Source: Xestospongia bergquistia
Lineage: Eukaryota > Porifera > Demospongiae > Haplosclerida > Petrosiidae
NCBI GenBank assembly: GCA_963965975.1
Contig: OZ014417.1
Span: forward strand, 3,143,821-3,207,820
Direction: 5' to 3'
DNA: 64,000 bases
The translations under genes and the position numbers were made by a program. Shown in pieces: positions 1 through 12,844 of this stretch (the stretch's first letter is position 1; every line of letters starts with the position of its first letter). Under the pieces are notes generated by a model. It saw only the letters and a program-made list of their open reading frames with translations, searched no databases and was not told the origin of the DNA.

Positions 1-545
1 GACCATCCATAGTATTGTATCACAGTAACTAAAGCCAATGCTATATAATCATCAGATGGAACTGTTCTGTATAATACTGGGTATAGAGAGTGATTGGAGA
101 AAATACTTGATGTAGTAGAGGCTGATATCTATATCAAATGAACAATGTACTGTTATGATATTCTATGACATTTACCAGTGGCATATCTAGATAGTTACAG
201 AGGTGAATTATACCTTCAGTTACCAATGAACATCCAGCATCAATGATAGCCATCGTCAAAGATGAGCTGTTTCCTTGTAACTCATTTGTTAAAAGATCAA
301 GAGCTGTGTTTATTTGGCACTGTAAAAGGTCGAACTATGACATTGAAAACATATAATAGACATACTTTAGTCTGTAGTATACTGGAGTAGTTCAATAGCT
401 TATCTCTATTACCAGTACTTTGTACAGCATCATTGACAGCAGTTGTTATAGTGTCTGTCTTATCATCAACAAGTACAATGAAAGAGAGATTTGAAGAGAC
501 AAGTCCAAAGTATAAACACAAGAACAACACTTTATTTAAGTTCAT
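1..545 (-). CDS. Class C GPCR, 5' end (GABA-B-like ligand-binding domain), partial
   Basis: Three exons read leftward and leave the window. Exon 1 (366-545) starts MNLNKVLFLCLYFGLVSS, a signal peptide; an in-frame ATG at 572 is an alternative start. Introns are 320-365 and 129-175, both GT-AG and under 50 bases. The spliced protein contains DAGCSLVTEGIIHLCNYLDM and then SNHSLYPVLYRTVPSDDYIA followed by QYYGW. This is the 'GCS...P.IS..ST...S....YP...RTVPSD' signature of the ANF-receptor (periplasmic-binding-like) domain of GABA-B and metabotropic glutamate receptors. Known role of the family: ligand binding outside the cell and G-protein signalling through seven helices; the helices lie beyond the window. 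The ligand cannot be told. It is unrelated to the neighbouring modular genes. Confidence 0.82.
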
Positions 546-572
546 TGCTTTAATTAAAAGTAACTCAAGCAA

Positions 573-1219
573 CAGTAGAATACTACTGTACTGACTGTTA
601 TACTTTGGCAGACAAAACTTGTACGTCCACTTGCATCATGTTTTTTTTATTTTTTATGTAACATATAAAGAAGGTATGTCAATTTTGCTAAGCTTTGTAA
701 ACAATATCTCTAATAAATGTAAACAACCTAGCGTAAACATAAACTCAATAGTTTGTATTGTATAGTACATAAACATCGAACGTAAGTGAGCTATGATTTT
801 CAATTCACTAATGATTGTGCCAGCATTTATAAAGACTGAATACATACATGAGCTGTGTGCTTCATCATATAAATAAATGTAAGTGTATACTCTTCTACAG
901 TTATTGAATTCCTTTTGTAAACTCATGGATTATTTCTTACTGTTATTGATAAACTTAATTTGCTAAATCTAAACTTTCACCGTTCAGTAGTTGAAGCTGA
1001 AAAGGAAAACATCTCCAAACTACAAAGATACAATAATGACTAAATCATAATCATTATACCCATTCAATCAATAAATAACAATAACTTTCAAAAAAATATA
1101 TTATTACATTTAGAGCTAATGTGATCATGTTCATGTTGCTTATTACTGTATAATTATAACACTGGCAGTCTTAATGTATATCAATGCATGTACGATGGAT
1201 TTTGATGATTATGCTGTCT
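573..1219. other. Intergenic, no gene seen
   Basis: AT-rich spacer between the GPCR start and the end of gene B. A 90-codon minus-strand ORF at 654-926 has no recognisable motif or splice context and is taken as chance. The left part must hold the GPCR promoter and the right part the 3' end of gene B, but no clear signal was picked out. Confidence 0.5.
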
Positions 1220-4200
1220 TCATAAAACAGCAGATTCAACTTCATTAAGAAGTTGTGAAGAATATCTTTGAGCATTCTTTGAGATACGAGAACCTAAGCC
1301 CATAAAATTGAAAGACTCTCCTTTTTTCTTACATTGGTCTGCAAGATCAGTTAATGAGGTGGCATGCCGTAAATCATGTGTAGATTCCTTGATTTGAGTT
1401 GTTACAGCAGTGTTCACAGATGATAGAAGATTCGATAAGACACGATGAGATTGATCATCTGAGTCAGCGTTACCAACAACTTGAGAGGCATGTAATTTTT
1501 TAGTGGCAAAAGAAACCCCTTCTTTTGTTGCATGACTTAATAGATCAAGAGAAGATTCCCCACTTACATTTTCATCAGCAGTAGTGTCCGTTATAAAATC
1601 ATTTGAGCCAATATTACCAGTCAATTGTGAAGTCTGAAGTTTCTTAGCTATAAATGATCCCACTTTACTCGTTGCATGGCTTAAACTAAGAGAAGGCCCT
1701 GTATTTTCTCCGACAGAAGTAGACTCCTTTTGGCTAGCATTTTTACTTGCACAAGAAGTATGAGGGGTTGACAAATATTGAGGTTGATCATCATCAAAAA
1801 ATTGAGAGGTGAGTTTCTTAGTGACAAGGGGTCCTACTTTGCTTGTTGTCTGGGCCAGACCAAGAGAGGAGCTGCTGTTTTCATCTACAGAATTAAACTC
1901 TTTTTGGCTTCTATCTTTACTTGCATCAGAAGTATGGAGTTTTGGCAAAAATTGAGGCTGACCACTATCACCAATAAATTGGGAGGTAAGTTTCTTTGGT
2001 AAAAAGGACCTCACTTTGCTTGTTGCGTGGCTCAAATCAAGAGAAGAAGCTGTCTGGCTTATACACTGGGTAGCAAAGCTAGTTAATGAAGTAGCATTGT
2101 TCATATCAAGAGCAGTATCATCTGCAGCTAGATCTTGACTCACAACAGAAGAGAGAATGCTTGACAAAAGAGGCTGATGTCGATCACTTTCATCTTTATT
2201 TGCACTATGAAACCCTCCTTTTCCTTTGAAATCATTGGGAAAGTCTTTCGTTGACATTGCTTGGAGAGTAGGATGTTCATCTTCACCTGATGAAGGTGAT
2301 TGAATTTCAATAGCAATGTCAGTCCCCTCCATAGAAGGATAATTATCATCATGCTTGTTATGTTCAAGTTGAGGATGACCTTTAAAAGGTTTGAAGCATT
2401 TCTCTAGTTTCCAGTTGGTATTTGAAGATATCTTATGCCAATTCTTCTCCAGTATCATTAGTTCATGTTCATTGGCATTAATAACAAACCACCAAATTAA
2501 TTTTCCACTTTCTTCAAATTTTGTTTTATAACAAATTTGTTTCACCGACACAAATGATGACACTTCAGATCTTATCTCATCAGTTGTACAAGTCATCCTT
2601 GTTCTCCATATTCTCCTCATACCATGAATCCATTCTCCTTTCTTCACTCCTTGCATATGATCACTGTTAGTCTCTTTTATTTTTTGGGTGTAATCACCAC
2701 TTCTCTCGTCCCTACTAGCTTTTCGAATACCTTCTTTCCTTTGAAGTCTTTGCATTTTTTCATCTCTCTCTCTTCTATTTATTCTTTGTGTGCTATTCTC
2801 TCTACTGTTTCTTTGTCCACCATGAATTCCATTATTTCTCTTATTCCTCTGTTCTCCTTGAAATTTACCATTTCTCTCTTTCCTGTGCGCGCCTGCTTGG
2901 ATATGATCATCTCTTTCCTTCTTTAGAATGTTATTATGCCTTGTCTTTGTTTCTTCTCCTGGAACACTATCATACATCTTTTTATTTTGTATATTAGTGT
3001 TTCTTCCCTCCACATTTGTTTCCTGACCTTGACCATTGCCTTTTTTTCCGTTATCAATAGTAGAATACGCATTGCCTTCATCATCGCCTAAAGATTTGTC
3101 TGTGAAGATAATTAAAAAATAGTGAACATTATTTACACAATAAAGATTACTTATAGGATACCATTGTTCATGTCTTCTTCATATTGAGGTTCCTGTTTGC
3201 CCTAAAAAATAATTGTAGATTACAAAATACTTTTATGTCATTGTGACCTTACAGTTTCAGGATCATTTTTACTATTTGTGCTATGTCAATGGCAAAAGAA
3301 AATAACATCTTTATTATGGTAATCATGACAAAAACACTCACCTTGTATTTTTTCCTCGTATCTTAGTCACCAAACTTTTCCCACCTAAAACTACAATTAT
3401 ACCTGCTGAGGCTACCAATGCTACTGAAGATAATGGTGTTGCTGCTTTATTGCCTCCATCAGACCCTCCTTGAGCAGCAACTGTTCCATTAGTCACTAAA
3501 AGTTAATATTACAAAAATTATCTTCAGCAATATAAGAATAAAATCTAACACAACATGTACAATAAGTTGATATTAATCAAATGCTTCCAACTTTTGTCAA
3601 CAGACATATCATCATTATAAGCTCAACTTCCCAAAATTCAAAGCTATGAGATTGAAACCCAATAAGTATTATATGAATGTATAATTAGAGTTTAATTGTT
3701 CAATTCATAAATCATATTACTAATTATGTATTATACATAAATACAGAAGACTTTGCATTTACATTGGCATAACTGACCAATATGGCATTGAGGAGGATTG
3801 TCATTCCATTTTCCACTTGCATTGCAGGTTTGATTTGGATTTCCCACAATGTTATAACCACTAATACAACTGTAGGTGACTGTACTACCATAAGTCACAT
3901 TGGAATAGATAAGATTTAATCCATATGAATTGACTGCTGGTAGACCAGGCACTCCACAATTAATTACTACAATAAATAACCAGATAATAACATATTATGT
4001 ACACTGATAATACATACATTGACAATAAGGTGTAGTACCTCCCCAGGTACCATTAGTTGTACAAACACGTTGTGAGTTCCCAATTAATTCATATCCTACT
4101 TGAGCACATGAGTACTGGGCAATACTGTTATATACAGTATTTGATACTGTTAATGAAAGACCTCCAGGTTGAGATGGAGGTGAAGATAAAGATCCACAAT

Positions 4201-6597
4201 CAACAACTATAAAATTACAAGTCAATCAATAATCATGTGTGTATCATTATCTTACTTTGACATGAAGGTACAGCTCTGCTCCAAGAACCATTTACTTCAC
4301 AAAATGATATAGCTTCTCCGATGAGTTCATAACCAATATTGTTACATCTGTAGGTGACTGTACTATTAACAACAGTGCTGTTATAATAGACACCAACAGC
4401 TTCATTTTGCACATATGGCACTCCACAATCAACAACTAATAACGAATTCAAATTTGGAACTAATCTTTTTTATTTCTGACCTTGACATTGTGGAGGATTG
4501 TCACTCCAACTTCCATTTAAAGTACAAGTCTGATTTGTATTTCCAACTATATTATAACCACTAATACAACTATAGATCACTGTACTACTATATGTCACAT
4601 TGGTGTAAGTTAGAATTAATCCAGATGAATTAGCAGCTGGTAGGCTAGGCTCTCCACAAGTAATCACTAAAATAAGATGTAACATTTTTGAAAAAAACAA
4701 AATCTTCTTACATTGACATGAAGGTATATCTTTACTCCAAATACCATTAACTGCACAAAATATAGTAGCTTCTCCAATGAGTTGATAACCAATATCATTA
4801 CACATGTATGTAGCAGTACTGTTTACAATAGTTTTGTTATAGTTGACTGTTAGTCCTCCCACACTTTCATTGGGTAAATAAGGTATACCACAATCAACAA
4901 CTAAATTATGATTGTTTTTTAACTAAAATATAACTTACTGCTAACCTATGCATTGAGGTGGATTGTCACTCCAATTTCCATTGACAGTACAAGTTTGATT
5001 TAGATTTCCCACAAGGTTATAACCTCTAATACAACTGTAGGTGACTGTACTACCATAAGTCACATTGGTATATGTTAGACTTAATCCATATGAATTGACT
5101 GCTGGTAGACCAGGCACTCCACATTTAATTACTACAATTAATAACCAGATAATAACATATATGTACACTGATAATACATACATTGACAATAAGGTATAGT
5201 TCCTCCCCAGGTACCATTAGATGTACAAACACGTTGTGAGCTCCCAATTAGTTCATATCCTACTTGAGCACATGAGTACTGGGCAGTACTGTTATATACA
5301 GTATTAGATACTGTTAATGAAAGACCTCCAGGTTGAGACGGAGGTACAGGTAAGTCTCCACAATCAACCACTAGTCATGTGAAAACATAATTCAATTGCT
5401 TAATATAATAGATCACTATATCTTACATTGACATGATGGTACTGTTCCAGTCCAAGTACCATCATCTTGACATACTCTATTAGTAGTTTCATTTAATATA
5501 TAACCAGTTTGACTACATGAGTAGGTTGCTATACTATATACAGTAGTTCCATTAAGTGTCACAGTAAGTCCTCCATAAGATTCTGGACTGACTTGTAGAA
5601 GATCACAGCTCACATCTGAACAAAAAAATTTATTAATTATATACCAGTTTGATTATAGAATATACTAACCATTAGTTCCACTATCTACTTTAGCATTGTT
5701 CACTTGAAATATCCACATTCCAGCTACACCAACATTACTGGTAGTTTCTATGTTTACAATACTAGATGTTCTTGATCCAGGAACTGCATAATAGGTTATG
5801 TTATCTCCAGCATTAAATCCTACTTGTGCTGGTGTCCCTCCAAGGCCATTTTCACCATCACTAGCATCACCAGTGGTCCATTCAATACCATTATCAAGAT
5901 AAAGAAAGATAACATAGGATCTATAGCCATCAGTTGCAATGATACATTGAAATGTATTGGTCTATATTTAATATGGCAATAATAAAATACAATCTAAGTT
6001 TAAATACCTTGTCAGTATGTCTATCATAGTAACCAACCCTATCCCATGTAGCAATGACAACACTAGTGGCATAGAACGGTAACTGAGATGGAAAAGCATT
6101 AGACATATCACTTGCTACTGTTGATATAATTGATGCACTAGATGTTTCTCTGTAATAGACAGATCCATTACCACGTGTATCAACATCAGCCCAAAAAGGA
6201 GCTATCACTGTATATTCCACAGGAAATGATGAAGAAGTATAATGTGCACTAATGTCATTAAAGGTCAAATAACCATTATTTCTAATCTTTAATGAATAAG
6301 TAGAAATCAATTTAACATTAAATTCTTATTATATCTTACATATACTCCATTGAAAGATTGATTGTAGAATAAGAATGATGTAGTCAAATTAATATATGCA
6401 GCTTCATCATCATTTTTAGCTAATAATCTGTCACCATTTAACATGTTATAGGGATAAAAAGAACTCTGAGGAACTGAATATGCTACATGGAGAATATCAA
6501 TATTAAACATACATAAAAGGTAGAAGTCAGTCTTACCTCTATATGGCCCTATAACAATGAGAACAAAACTATAAAGGAAAACTAGTCTCATCAACAT
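1220..6597 (-). CDS. Gene B: NIDO - 8 sushi - TM - long charged cytoplasmic tail
   Basis: Start ATG at 6597 gives a signal peptide (MLMRLVFLYSFVLIVIG). NIDO exons follow (about 5670-6480; motifs SSFYPY, APFWADVDTRG, WTTGDAS, GGTPAQVGFNAG), then eight sushi/CCP modules (3740-5615). The exon at 3342-3495 encodes a hydrophobic helix (LSSVALVASAGIIVVLGG) followed by KSLVTKIRGK. A 28-base micro-exon (3253-3280) restores the frame to exon 3162-3201 and then to the large last exon 1220-3099, stop 1220-1222. The tail of about 650 residues has an Arg/Lys/Gln/Asn-rich stretch, a compact segment around IWWFVINANEHEL, and four degenerate repeats. It shows no homology to the short tail of genes C, D and F. 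NIDO and sushi modules are typical of adhesion and complement-type proteins. The splice model is read by eye; the tail function is unknown. Confidence 0.78.
1500..2055 (-). repeat. Four degenerate tail repeats in gene B
   Basis: Within the last exon of gene B the pattern L-x-(S/A)-(H/Q)-(A/T)-T-S-K-V-x-(S/P)-(F/L)...KKL..SQ recurs four times (near 2003-2055, 1828-1866, 1654-1690 and 1517-1545), spaced about 140-175 bases apart. The first two also share a Gln-Pro-Gln plus HTS segment and 'SK-x-x-SQKE'. This is internal duplication inside a cytoplasmic region. I do not recognise the repeat. Confidence 0.65.
3740..5615 (-). repeat. Eight-module sushi (CCP) exon array of gene B
   Basis: Each exon encodes one sushi module: VDCG at the start, a YSC or YxC, GY-x-(L/I)-x-G, an x-C before xGxW, and a final C. 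Approximate exons: 5433-5615, 5185-5371, 4950-5135, 4715-4905, 4480-4670, 4260-4437, 4015-4210 and 3765-3965. Introns fall in phase 1, typically after CAA-T at GTAAG or GTATG. Module types alternate ('VDCG.LPVPPSQPGGLSLTV', 'CGVPGLPAVNSYGLNL', 'VVDCG.PY.PN'), so pairs of modules have been duplicated as units. Confidence 0.8.
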
Positions 6598-7189
6598 CTT
6601 GAGTTGAATCTTTATTAAAGCTACTGTTGCAGCAACTATATTTTTTATGAAAATAAAGGGTTATTACTAATTATTCTGTTATTTGATATCTGGTGTTAAC
6701 AATATGTGTCAAAAACAAGTTGTGCAATTGATGTGTTATGTAACTCTGATATAACTGACAGCCATACTGACACTTATTTCTTTATCAATATTAATATAGC
6801 ATAAAGTCATTTATGCCTCCTATGTAATATACTGAAGGTATATGTGTTCCTGTTTTAACATAGAGACACAGCCAGTAAATCCAGTTATGAGAGATAGCTA
6901 AGTAGTCGGACCAATAGTCACAGATATAAACATATGGGTATTGCATAGTGGGGTGTCATTTTGTTAACATTTGTTCTCACTAGCTTGTATTTACAAGGTG
7001 ATAATAACTGGATATAACTGCTGATTTTATATTATATAACGTGTATTATGTGAAACACACTTTTGTTAATGTATCTTAGACAGAATGTTATATGATGACC
7101 TAGATTCTACTTAACTTTGTGTTTTAATCATGTACCACTTTATAGAACAGGACTTGTAGTATGTTGATATTAAGATATAATAAATGTAT
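6598..7189. other. Upstream region of gene B, duplicated upstream of gene C
   Basis: No gene. The sequence is closely similar to 18651-19210 upstream of gene C, so both genes carry the same promoter-proximal DNA. A shorter diverged copy of part of it (6770-6960) recurs at about 8000-8180. A decayed copy of a tail exon (see 9240-9770) lies in + orientation near 7097-7155. Confidence 0.6.
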
Positions 7190-7959
7190 AGGCTGTCCAA
7201 GTTGAGAAGAGCCCTTCATTAAAAAAAGGTGTTTTATGCATGGATATAAGGTGAGGAATTTCCTTACACAATTAGCGCTGAAGCACATTTTAATTATATT
7301 CATTATTTGTTCACGTGAATGTCATGCAAACACAGCACGTTTTCTCTCGTGTTTGTGAACATGCCAAGTGGAAAGAGATTGAGAATTTGAGAGCGCAAAC
7401 AAAGGAGGTTGTTGTGAATGTCTATGAATATTTTGAGGAACTTGGCAGGCGTAAACAGACTGAAGGATCTCTGAAACGAACCTCTGATGCTAATTCGGAT
7501 CAATCTGATAGTGCTGATGACGATTAGTTCTAGGCATTTTCAGACTTTCTTCTTTGTCGAAAGGTTTTTTTCAAAACCATGGTGGCTTTATAGCTGCCTC
7601 AAATCAGAAAAGACGATACCTGGTTATTATTTTAATAATAATTGTTATAATATACCATTTGTTCATATAATTAGAATTGTAATTTTGAATTGCCACGTGA
7701 CAGATGGCTGACTTCTCAAAGCGAAAATTGTTTTTATTAAACCCTCGAAGGTGTGCAATTTGAAGTATGTGAAAGGTATGTCATTGAAAATGTATGGAGT
7801 TTTCTAGTTTGGTACTTTCTCGTAGTGCTAGAGAGCCAAATTTTATATATAAAATGCGCATTTGCAAGCTAAATCGATTGTGCAAGTTTCATGCCGATAG
7901 CACGTAAAACGGCAAAGTTATTCACGTGTCTGGGTGGCTCTTCTCAACTTGGACAGCCT
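7190..7959. mobile_element. DNA transposon remnant with 24-bp terminal inverted repeats
   Basis: The ends 7190-7213 and 7936-7959 are perfect inverted copies (AGGCTGTCCAAGTTGAGAAG and four more bases). TA dinucleotides lie within three bases of each end, compatible with a TA-target element. Inside, the + strand ORF 7315-7527 reads ...KEVVVNVYEYFEELGRRKQ then SLKRTSDA, resembling the N-terminal helix-turn-helix of IS630/Tc1-like transposases. No DDE catalytic region follows, so this is a deleted, non-autonomous copy. The element starts where homology to the duplicate near 19210 ends. Confidence 0.72.
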
Positions 7960-8180
7960 GCTAATACCTAATTTCCTTATTTATAACAATAACCATACCA
8001 ATATTTATTTCCTTATCAATATTGATATAATAAAATCTTTATTAGCATTAATCCAATCATGCCTCCTGCAGTAATATATTGAAAGTAAAATATACATGTG
8101 TGCGTGTGTTCCTGTTTTAACATAGAGATATAGCTAGTAAACCCAGCTATGAGAATAGACAAATTCTTAGATAGCTAGCT

Positions 8181-8416
8181 ACACTGTAAAAAGTGGTTGG
8201 TTGATTTAACCATCATTTTGTTATACAGGTTGCAATTGCAATATTTTTTTTCTTCAAAAAGTAATCGTAATACTGTTTTCTTCACTACTGCTTATGTAGC
8301 TACGTAAACATCAATTTCATAATACATTAGTAATCACACAAAGTTATGTTTAATTTATGCATATGCAACCTGTATAACCATATATTAGTTTAATCAACCA
8401 ATCTTTTTTACAGTGT
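8181..8416. mobile_element. MITE-like inverted repeat with CACTGTAAAAA ends
   Basis: The left end reads ACACTGTAAAAAGTGGTTGG and the right end is its imperfect complement (CCAATCTTTTTTACAGTGT). Complementarity runs on inward (GTTATACAGGTTGCA against TGCAACCTGTATAAC). About 236 bases, no ORF. Only the right half persists in the duplicate at 19880-19950. The same terminal motif is seen near 47041. Confidence 0.62.
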
Positions 8417-9239
8417 AGACAGGCCAATAGTTACAGATACGACATGTAGATATTGCATGGTTGGGTGTCATTGTGTTAACATTTGCACACTTATATAACA
8501 CTTGGTTCTCACTAGCTTGTGTTATAAGGTCAATTTATATTATATAATGTGTGTTATGTGAGCATACTTTGTATACAGCATATACTGAATTAAAACATTG
8601 TTAAATTTAATGATTATTAACAAGAGAAACACGATTGATGTATACACTAAAAATCAACCAATCAAACTTTTGTAGCTATATAATTGTCAAAAAATCAAAA
8701 CTAAATAAATATAAGTACATAATAGAAAAATATAGTCTTTGCAGTAAACCATATTCATATACATCACTGTAGAAATTGATTGGTTGATTTGACCATATAT
8801 GGTTATAAAGATTGTAGTTATGTAGCAAATTATCTGTTACAATACAGTAAACAACATGTACAGTTTTCATTAGTAATATAGTAAATGTACTATGGAATTA
8901 ATTGACTAGTAATGTAATTATTTGTTAGAACTATGTTGACATAACAATGCAAGCTGGACCAGAATTGTTAATATGAAATTTATACATACCCTTCAAGGCA
9001 TTTTTTAGGGATGCATGCAACCAAATTGTACATGAAATGGTTCAGCGATTAACTTTTTTGTCATATTATTCATCACTTATCATGATTAGGATCAATTGTC
9101 AAACTTTTGCTCTACTACAAACAAATCCATTGCTTTGTTTTATACATGAGATTATAGCTTCCATTATATGATTACTAGTTAACATAAATTATAGTCAAAG
9201 ATAAGAAAAAAACATTAACAATGTGATATTTTATTATTG

Positions 9240-9770
9240 AAATCATTCAATGGTGCCATTTTCACTCTCATCAGTTCTAATATGTCTGCTACAATAATGA
9301 AATTGTTACATATTATTTATATCTTAATAACTACATACATACATATATTACAGACCTTGCTCTATAAAGTGGTAATGATCACAAGACAAATAAAGTTCAG
9401 TAGGATCTAGCTCATCATATAACGTGTCTAAAGTCTAAACACAGTAGCAATACTGTGTGTATAATACAATGATATAAGTTTCCCTTCGAATTCACCAGGC
9501 AAGTAATAGCACTGTCTATGCATTACGTTTTTCTCTTATTATTATTCCAGCACTAAGAAATCTTGTGGCAAAAATATTAGGCATAGCAAGTTAAGTATAA
9601 ATTTGTAGCGCCATTATTTCATTTAACTTACAGCATGTGGTAGTTCAATATTGTAGTTACCTCTTTAAAAGAATTTGAAAGAAGTTCGGTCTTTAGTAAA
9701 ACAGCTATTAAAGCAACAATCAAAATAACCAATATCACACACCGCCAGATGTAGGATAAATGAAGGTATT
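9240..9770 (-). pseudogene. Remnant of a small membrane-protein 3' end (TM exon and two tail exons)
   Basis: Minus strand, in order: a hydrophobic segment WRCVILVILIVALIAVLLK with SNSFKE before a GT donor (about 9660-9752); an exon TLDTLYDELDPTELYLSCD (about 9360-9432); and a last exon RHIRTDESENGTIE-stop (9247-9290). The helix frame is closed by a stop about five codons upstream with no start or acceptor between, so as read it cannot be expressed. A paralogous copy of the helix exon is at 20870-20975. Identity of the parent gene is not known. Confidence 0.35.
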
Positions 9771-9805
9771 AACGCCTCACCGGAAAAAATGGCGGAGAGT
9801 GTAAT

Positions 9806-11096
9806 GGCTCAAAGCAGTTACAGAATGATGTCTCGTTTAGTAAACACTATTTTGTCATTACCATATCTTTTTCATTTTTTTAAGTACTGATTCAAGGCTT
9901 TTCATATTTCTGTCAGGTGGTCTAGAAATGTGAGACTCTACTGTATTGCTACTATATGTAGGAATTTTATACAATTATTCCTACTGTTGTTCAACTGCTT
10001 GCACCTATATTTCACAAATTTTATATCATAATGAAATAACAACATCCAATGCTGATCCAAAGATACTTAATAAAAATATACATGGTATCTCTATTAAAAA
10101 TTAGAGTGCTGCATGGTAATATACAACTATATATCTGGTATTAATGTCAAGTAAATACAAAATAGACCAGTCAGCTCAGATTCATGTTAAAGAATGTTTT
10201 TTTTAAAAATAGTCACTTTTACAGCTGACTTTATATCAAGCAGGTTCCATGATTTTAGACCTGCTTTGTAACATAAAATTCTATAGGAGTATACATAGAA
10301 TGGCATCAACCAACTTGAGGTATAGCATAATGTCAGGCTGTTTATAATTCTAGCTCCTTCCTTTTCAGCTTCCTGTATGACAGTGTTCAAACAATCCTAG
10401 CAAAATTAAAAATCATGTGTTTTAAATGATATTATGTGCCATTTCAGAAGATATTACAGGTTATATATAAATATACTTACTATCTCTTGAAGATATATTA
10501 GTGGTAATATTAACGCTACTGGAACACTGCCATTCTCTGCTTAATACAGTATATTTTGAACTCAAAGTACAAGCATTCCATGTAACCTTTTATTGTACAT
10601 ATTAATTCATTTACTCATTTTTCCACTTAATTATAGGATACATACACTGGGATGTGATGTTCACACAAGGGTAGTATTAATTTCACATCTGTCACACATA
10701 GGTTGTAATTAGGACATTTGAAATTATGTCACATTCACACAATATATTTGTGATTCAGCCACAAAGATAATACAAGCAACTAATAACTATATTATTATTA
10801 ATGGTTATTAAATTTAACCATCATTATTAACCCTGTGCAGATCTTAGTGTTGCAGTAGTGTATGCTGTCTCCTAGCATGAAAGAAGAAGATGGATTGATT
10901 TTCTTAGAACTACAGTATGGTAGTGTAACTGCAGTATCCAAAGGGGCATAACTGTATATTATCTATGATAACTCTATGTCAATTCCATGTTATCTTATCA
11001 CTTATTACACAAATTGGATTTCTAATTAAAACGCAATAATAGATATTATTGTAATAATATTCATAGTATACTTTGATGTGTCATTTCTACTTATAG
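9806..11096. other. Non-coding stretch, mostly duplicated at 21111-21975
   Basis: No convincing gene. The segment matches 21111-21975, except that about 375 bases (10391-10766) are absent from the second copy. A minus ORF at 10187-10390 is not preserved cleanly in the copy. A plus-strand ATG in a good context (AAAATGGCGGAGAG, 9789) opens a frame of about 40 codons that I cannot connect to the downstream aminotransferase exons. Homology to the second copy ends near 11043. Confidence 0.45.
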
Positions 11097-11568
11097 GTAA
11101 TCCTAATTGAACCTTTCTTTGACTGCTACAACCCAATGATTGAAATAGCAGGTGGCAAGCCAGTTTTTGTGCCTCTACGGCCTTCTCCTACAGTTGTATG
11201 TACAGCACATATTACAATACTTTATTTATATATCATAGCTATTAGTATATTTGTAGCTTAGACATGATTGTGAATATAGTATATTAAACTATAATCATAG
11301 AACACTTGTTCTCGTGTGTACAGAAGTTATTCTGATAATTTTCTTGTCCTATTTGTAGGTTAAAGGAAATGGTCATTTTCCATTGTCTTCAAAAAACTGG
11401 TTATTAGATATTGATGAACTGAGAGGTGTAATTACTTCTAACACTAAAGCTCTTGTTATTAGTAATCCTAACAATCCTATTGGAAAAGTAAGGTCTTAGA
11501 TGTATATATTCTGCTTTATAATAAGGTCCTGTTTGTCAACTTGTATTGTGTTTTTGCATAGTATATTC

Positions 11569-11591
11569 TCTCTCTCTCTCTCTCTCTCTCT
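11569..11591. repeat. (TC)n microsatellite at a splice acceptor
   Basis: A run of TC dinucleotides immediately before the TAG acceptor of the 11594 aminotransferase exon, forming its polypyrimidine tract. Confidence 0.85.
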
Positions 11592-11769
11592 AGGTATTCA
11601 CTCATACAGAATTAGAGAAGATAGATGAAGTATGCATTAGTAATGACATACTCTGTATAAGTGATGAAGTGTACGAATGGCTTGCCTATCCTGGACAAGA
11701 ACACATAAGAATAGGTATGCTAGTCAAATAATTATAGCTCTAGCTCTCCTTGCTGTGTCTAGTATGTAT

Positions 11770-12844
11770 CAGGGTTGTTGTAATCAGTAATTGTAATTGT
11801 AATGATTATTAATGATTACAGTATCTCAAGTAATTGTAATGTAATTGTAATCAGCATTTTCTATAGTTGAAGTAATTATACCGTAAGGGTATAAATTTTC
11901 GTGGGAGATTTAATTTCACTGTATTCATGGGTTGTTGTTTTATCACAAAATTTAACTTTTATTCCACCCACGCATAATCACGTGATCTCAATAAAGCGTG
12001 TAAATAACGGCTACTGTAAAGGGTTACTTCTTTCTATTTTGCACTGAAGTACTTCTCTGTCAACTGCCTCCCAGATTTTCTTGTATATATGGTACCCTCT
12101 CACTATGGATTCATAGGAATGGCTAGCCATACTTCGCGAAAATCACGCTTGTGTTCACAACACATGTGTCTGATACCACACCCATTAATTAATACTTCAC
12201 GCACACTAAACATGAAAGTTAATACCCATGAAATTTAAATAATAAAGCAAAATTTTAAAAACACGAAAATTTAAACCCTCGAAAATTTGTACCCTTACGG
12301 TAATGTAATTGTAATTACACTAAGTAATTGTAATCAATTAGTAATTCAGTGCCTTATAGTTTAATGTGTTAAATATGTCAGCAATTTTTTTTTGGACAAT
12401 AAATCGAAGCAAATGTGTAAATGTGAGTTTAACGTTCTTTACATATTGTGCAATGTGTAATTGTACATTGTGCACTAAGCAGTCACATGACTGACAACAC
12501 TATATGTAATTTGTCACAGAATCCAGCTGTATCAACTGCAGTCACACTGTGTGAAACAAATGACATGGCTACATGCACCAACGGGAAAAGTTCACGTGTT
12601 TACCAGTTTTACACTAATATGACTGTACATGACAGCAACCATTGTCAAAGTGTAATTGTAATTATAATCATTACTTCAAAAAAAATCAGTAATTTAATCA
12701 TTACTTTTGCTGTAAAATAAAAGTAGTGAGTAATTTAATACTTTACTTACTACTTAGTACTTACTTACTTAGTACTTTTACTATTCAGTGAAAGTAATCA
12801 GTAATTATAATCATTATTTTTATCCTGTAATCACAACAACCCTG
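11770..12844. mobile_element. hAT-like non-autonomous element with 8-bp target duplication
   Basis: Ends are inverted: CAGGGTTGTTGT at 11770 and ACAACAACCCTG ending at 12844. Both sides carry the same 8 bases, GTATGTAT (11762-11769 and 12845-12852), a target-site duplication of the hAT length. The interior next to the ends is rich in TAATTGTAAT-type repeats. No transposase was seen; ORF 12448-12720 shows no motif. It sits in an intron of the aminotransferase pseudogene and carries another element inside it. Confidence 0.8.
11881..12300. mobile_element. Nested MITE with CCGTAAGGGTA ends
   Basis: Ends CCGTAAGGGTATAAATTTTCG and its near-complement CGAAAATTTGTACCCTTACGG (one mismatch), flanked on both sides by TA. 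About 420 bases, no ORF. It lies wholly inside the hAT-like element at 11770-12844 and so inserted later. Confidence 0.75.

Noticed and set aside
654-926. 90-codon minus-strand ORF near the left end
   Set aside because: No motif and no splice or start context; AT-rich DNA gives such frames by chance.
1778-2997. Several + strand ORFs opposite the gene B tail (1778-2002, 2624-2926, 2788-2997)
   Set aside because: Shadows of the long minus-strand exon, explained by its Arg/Lys/Ser codons.
10187-10390. 67-codon minus ORF
   Set aside because: Not kept open in the duplicate at 21480-21690 and has no recognisable motif.
12448-12720. 90-codon + ORF inside the hAT-like element
   Set aside because: No transposase motif; ends in the low-complexity terminal part of the element.
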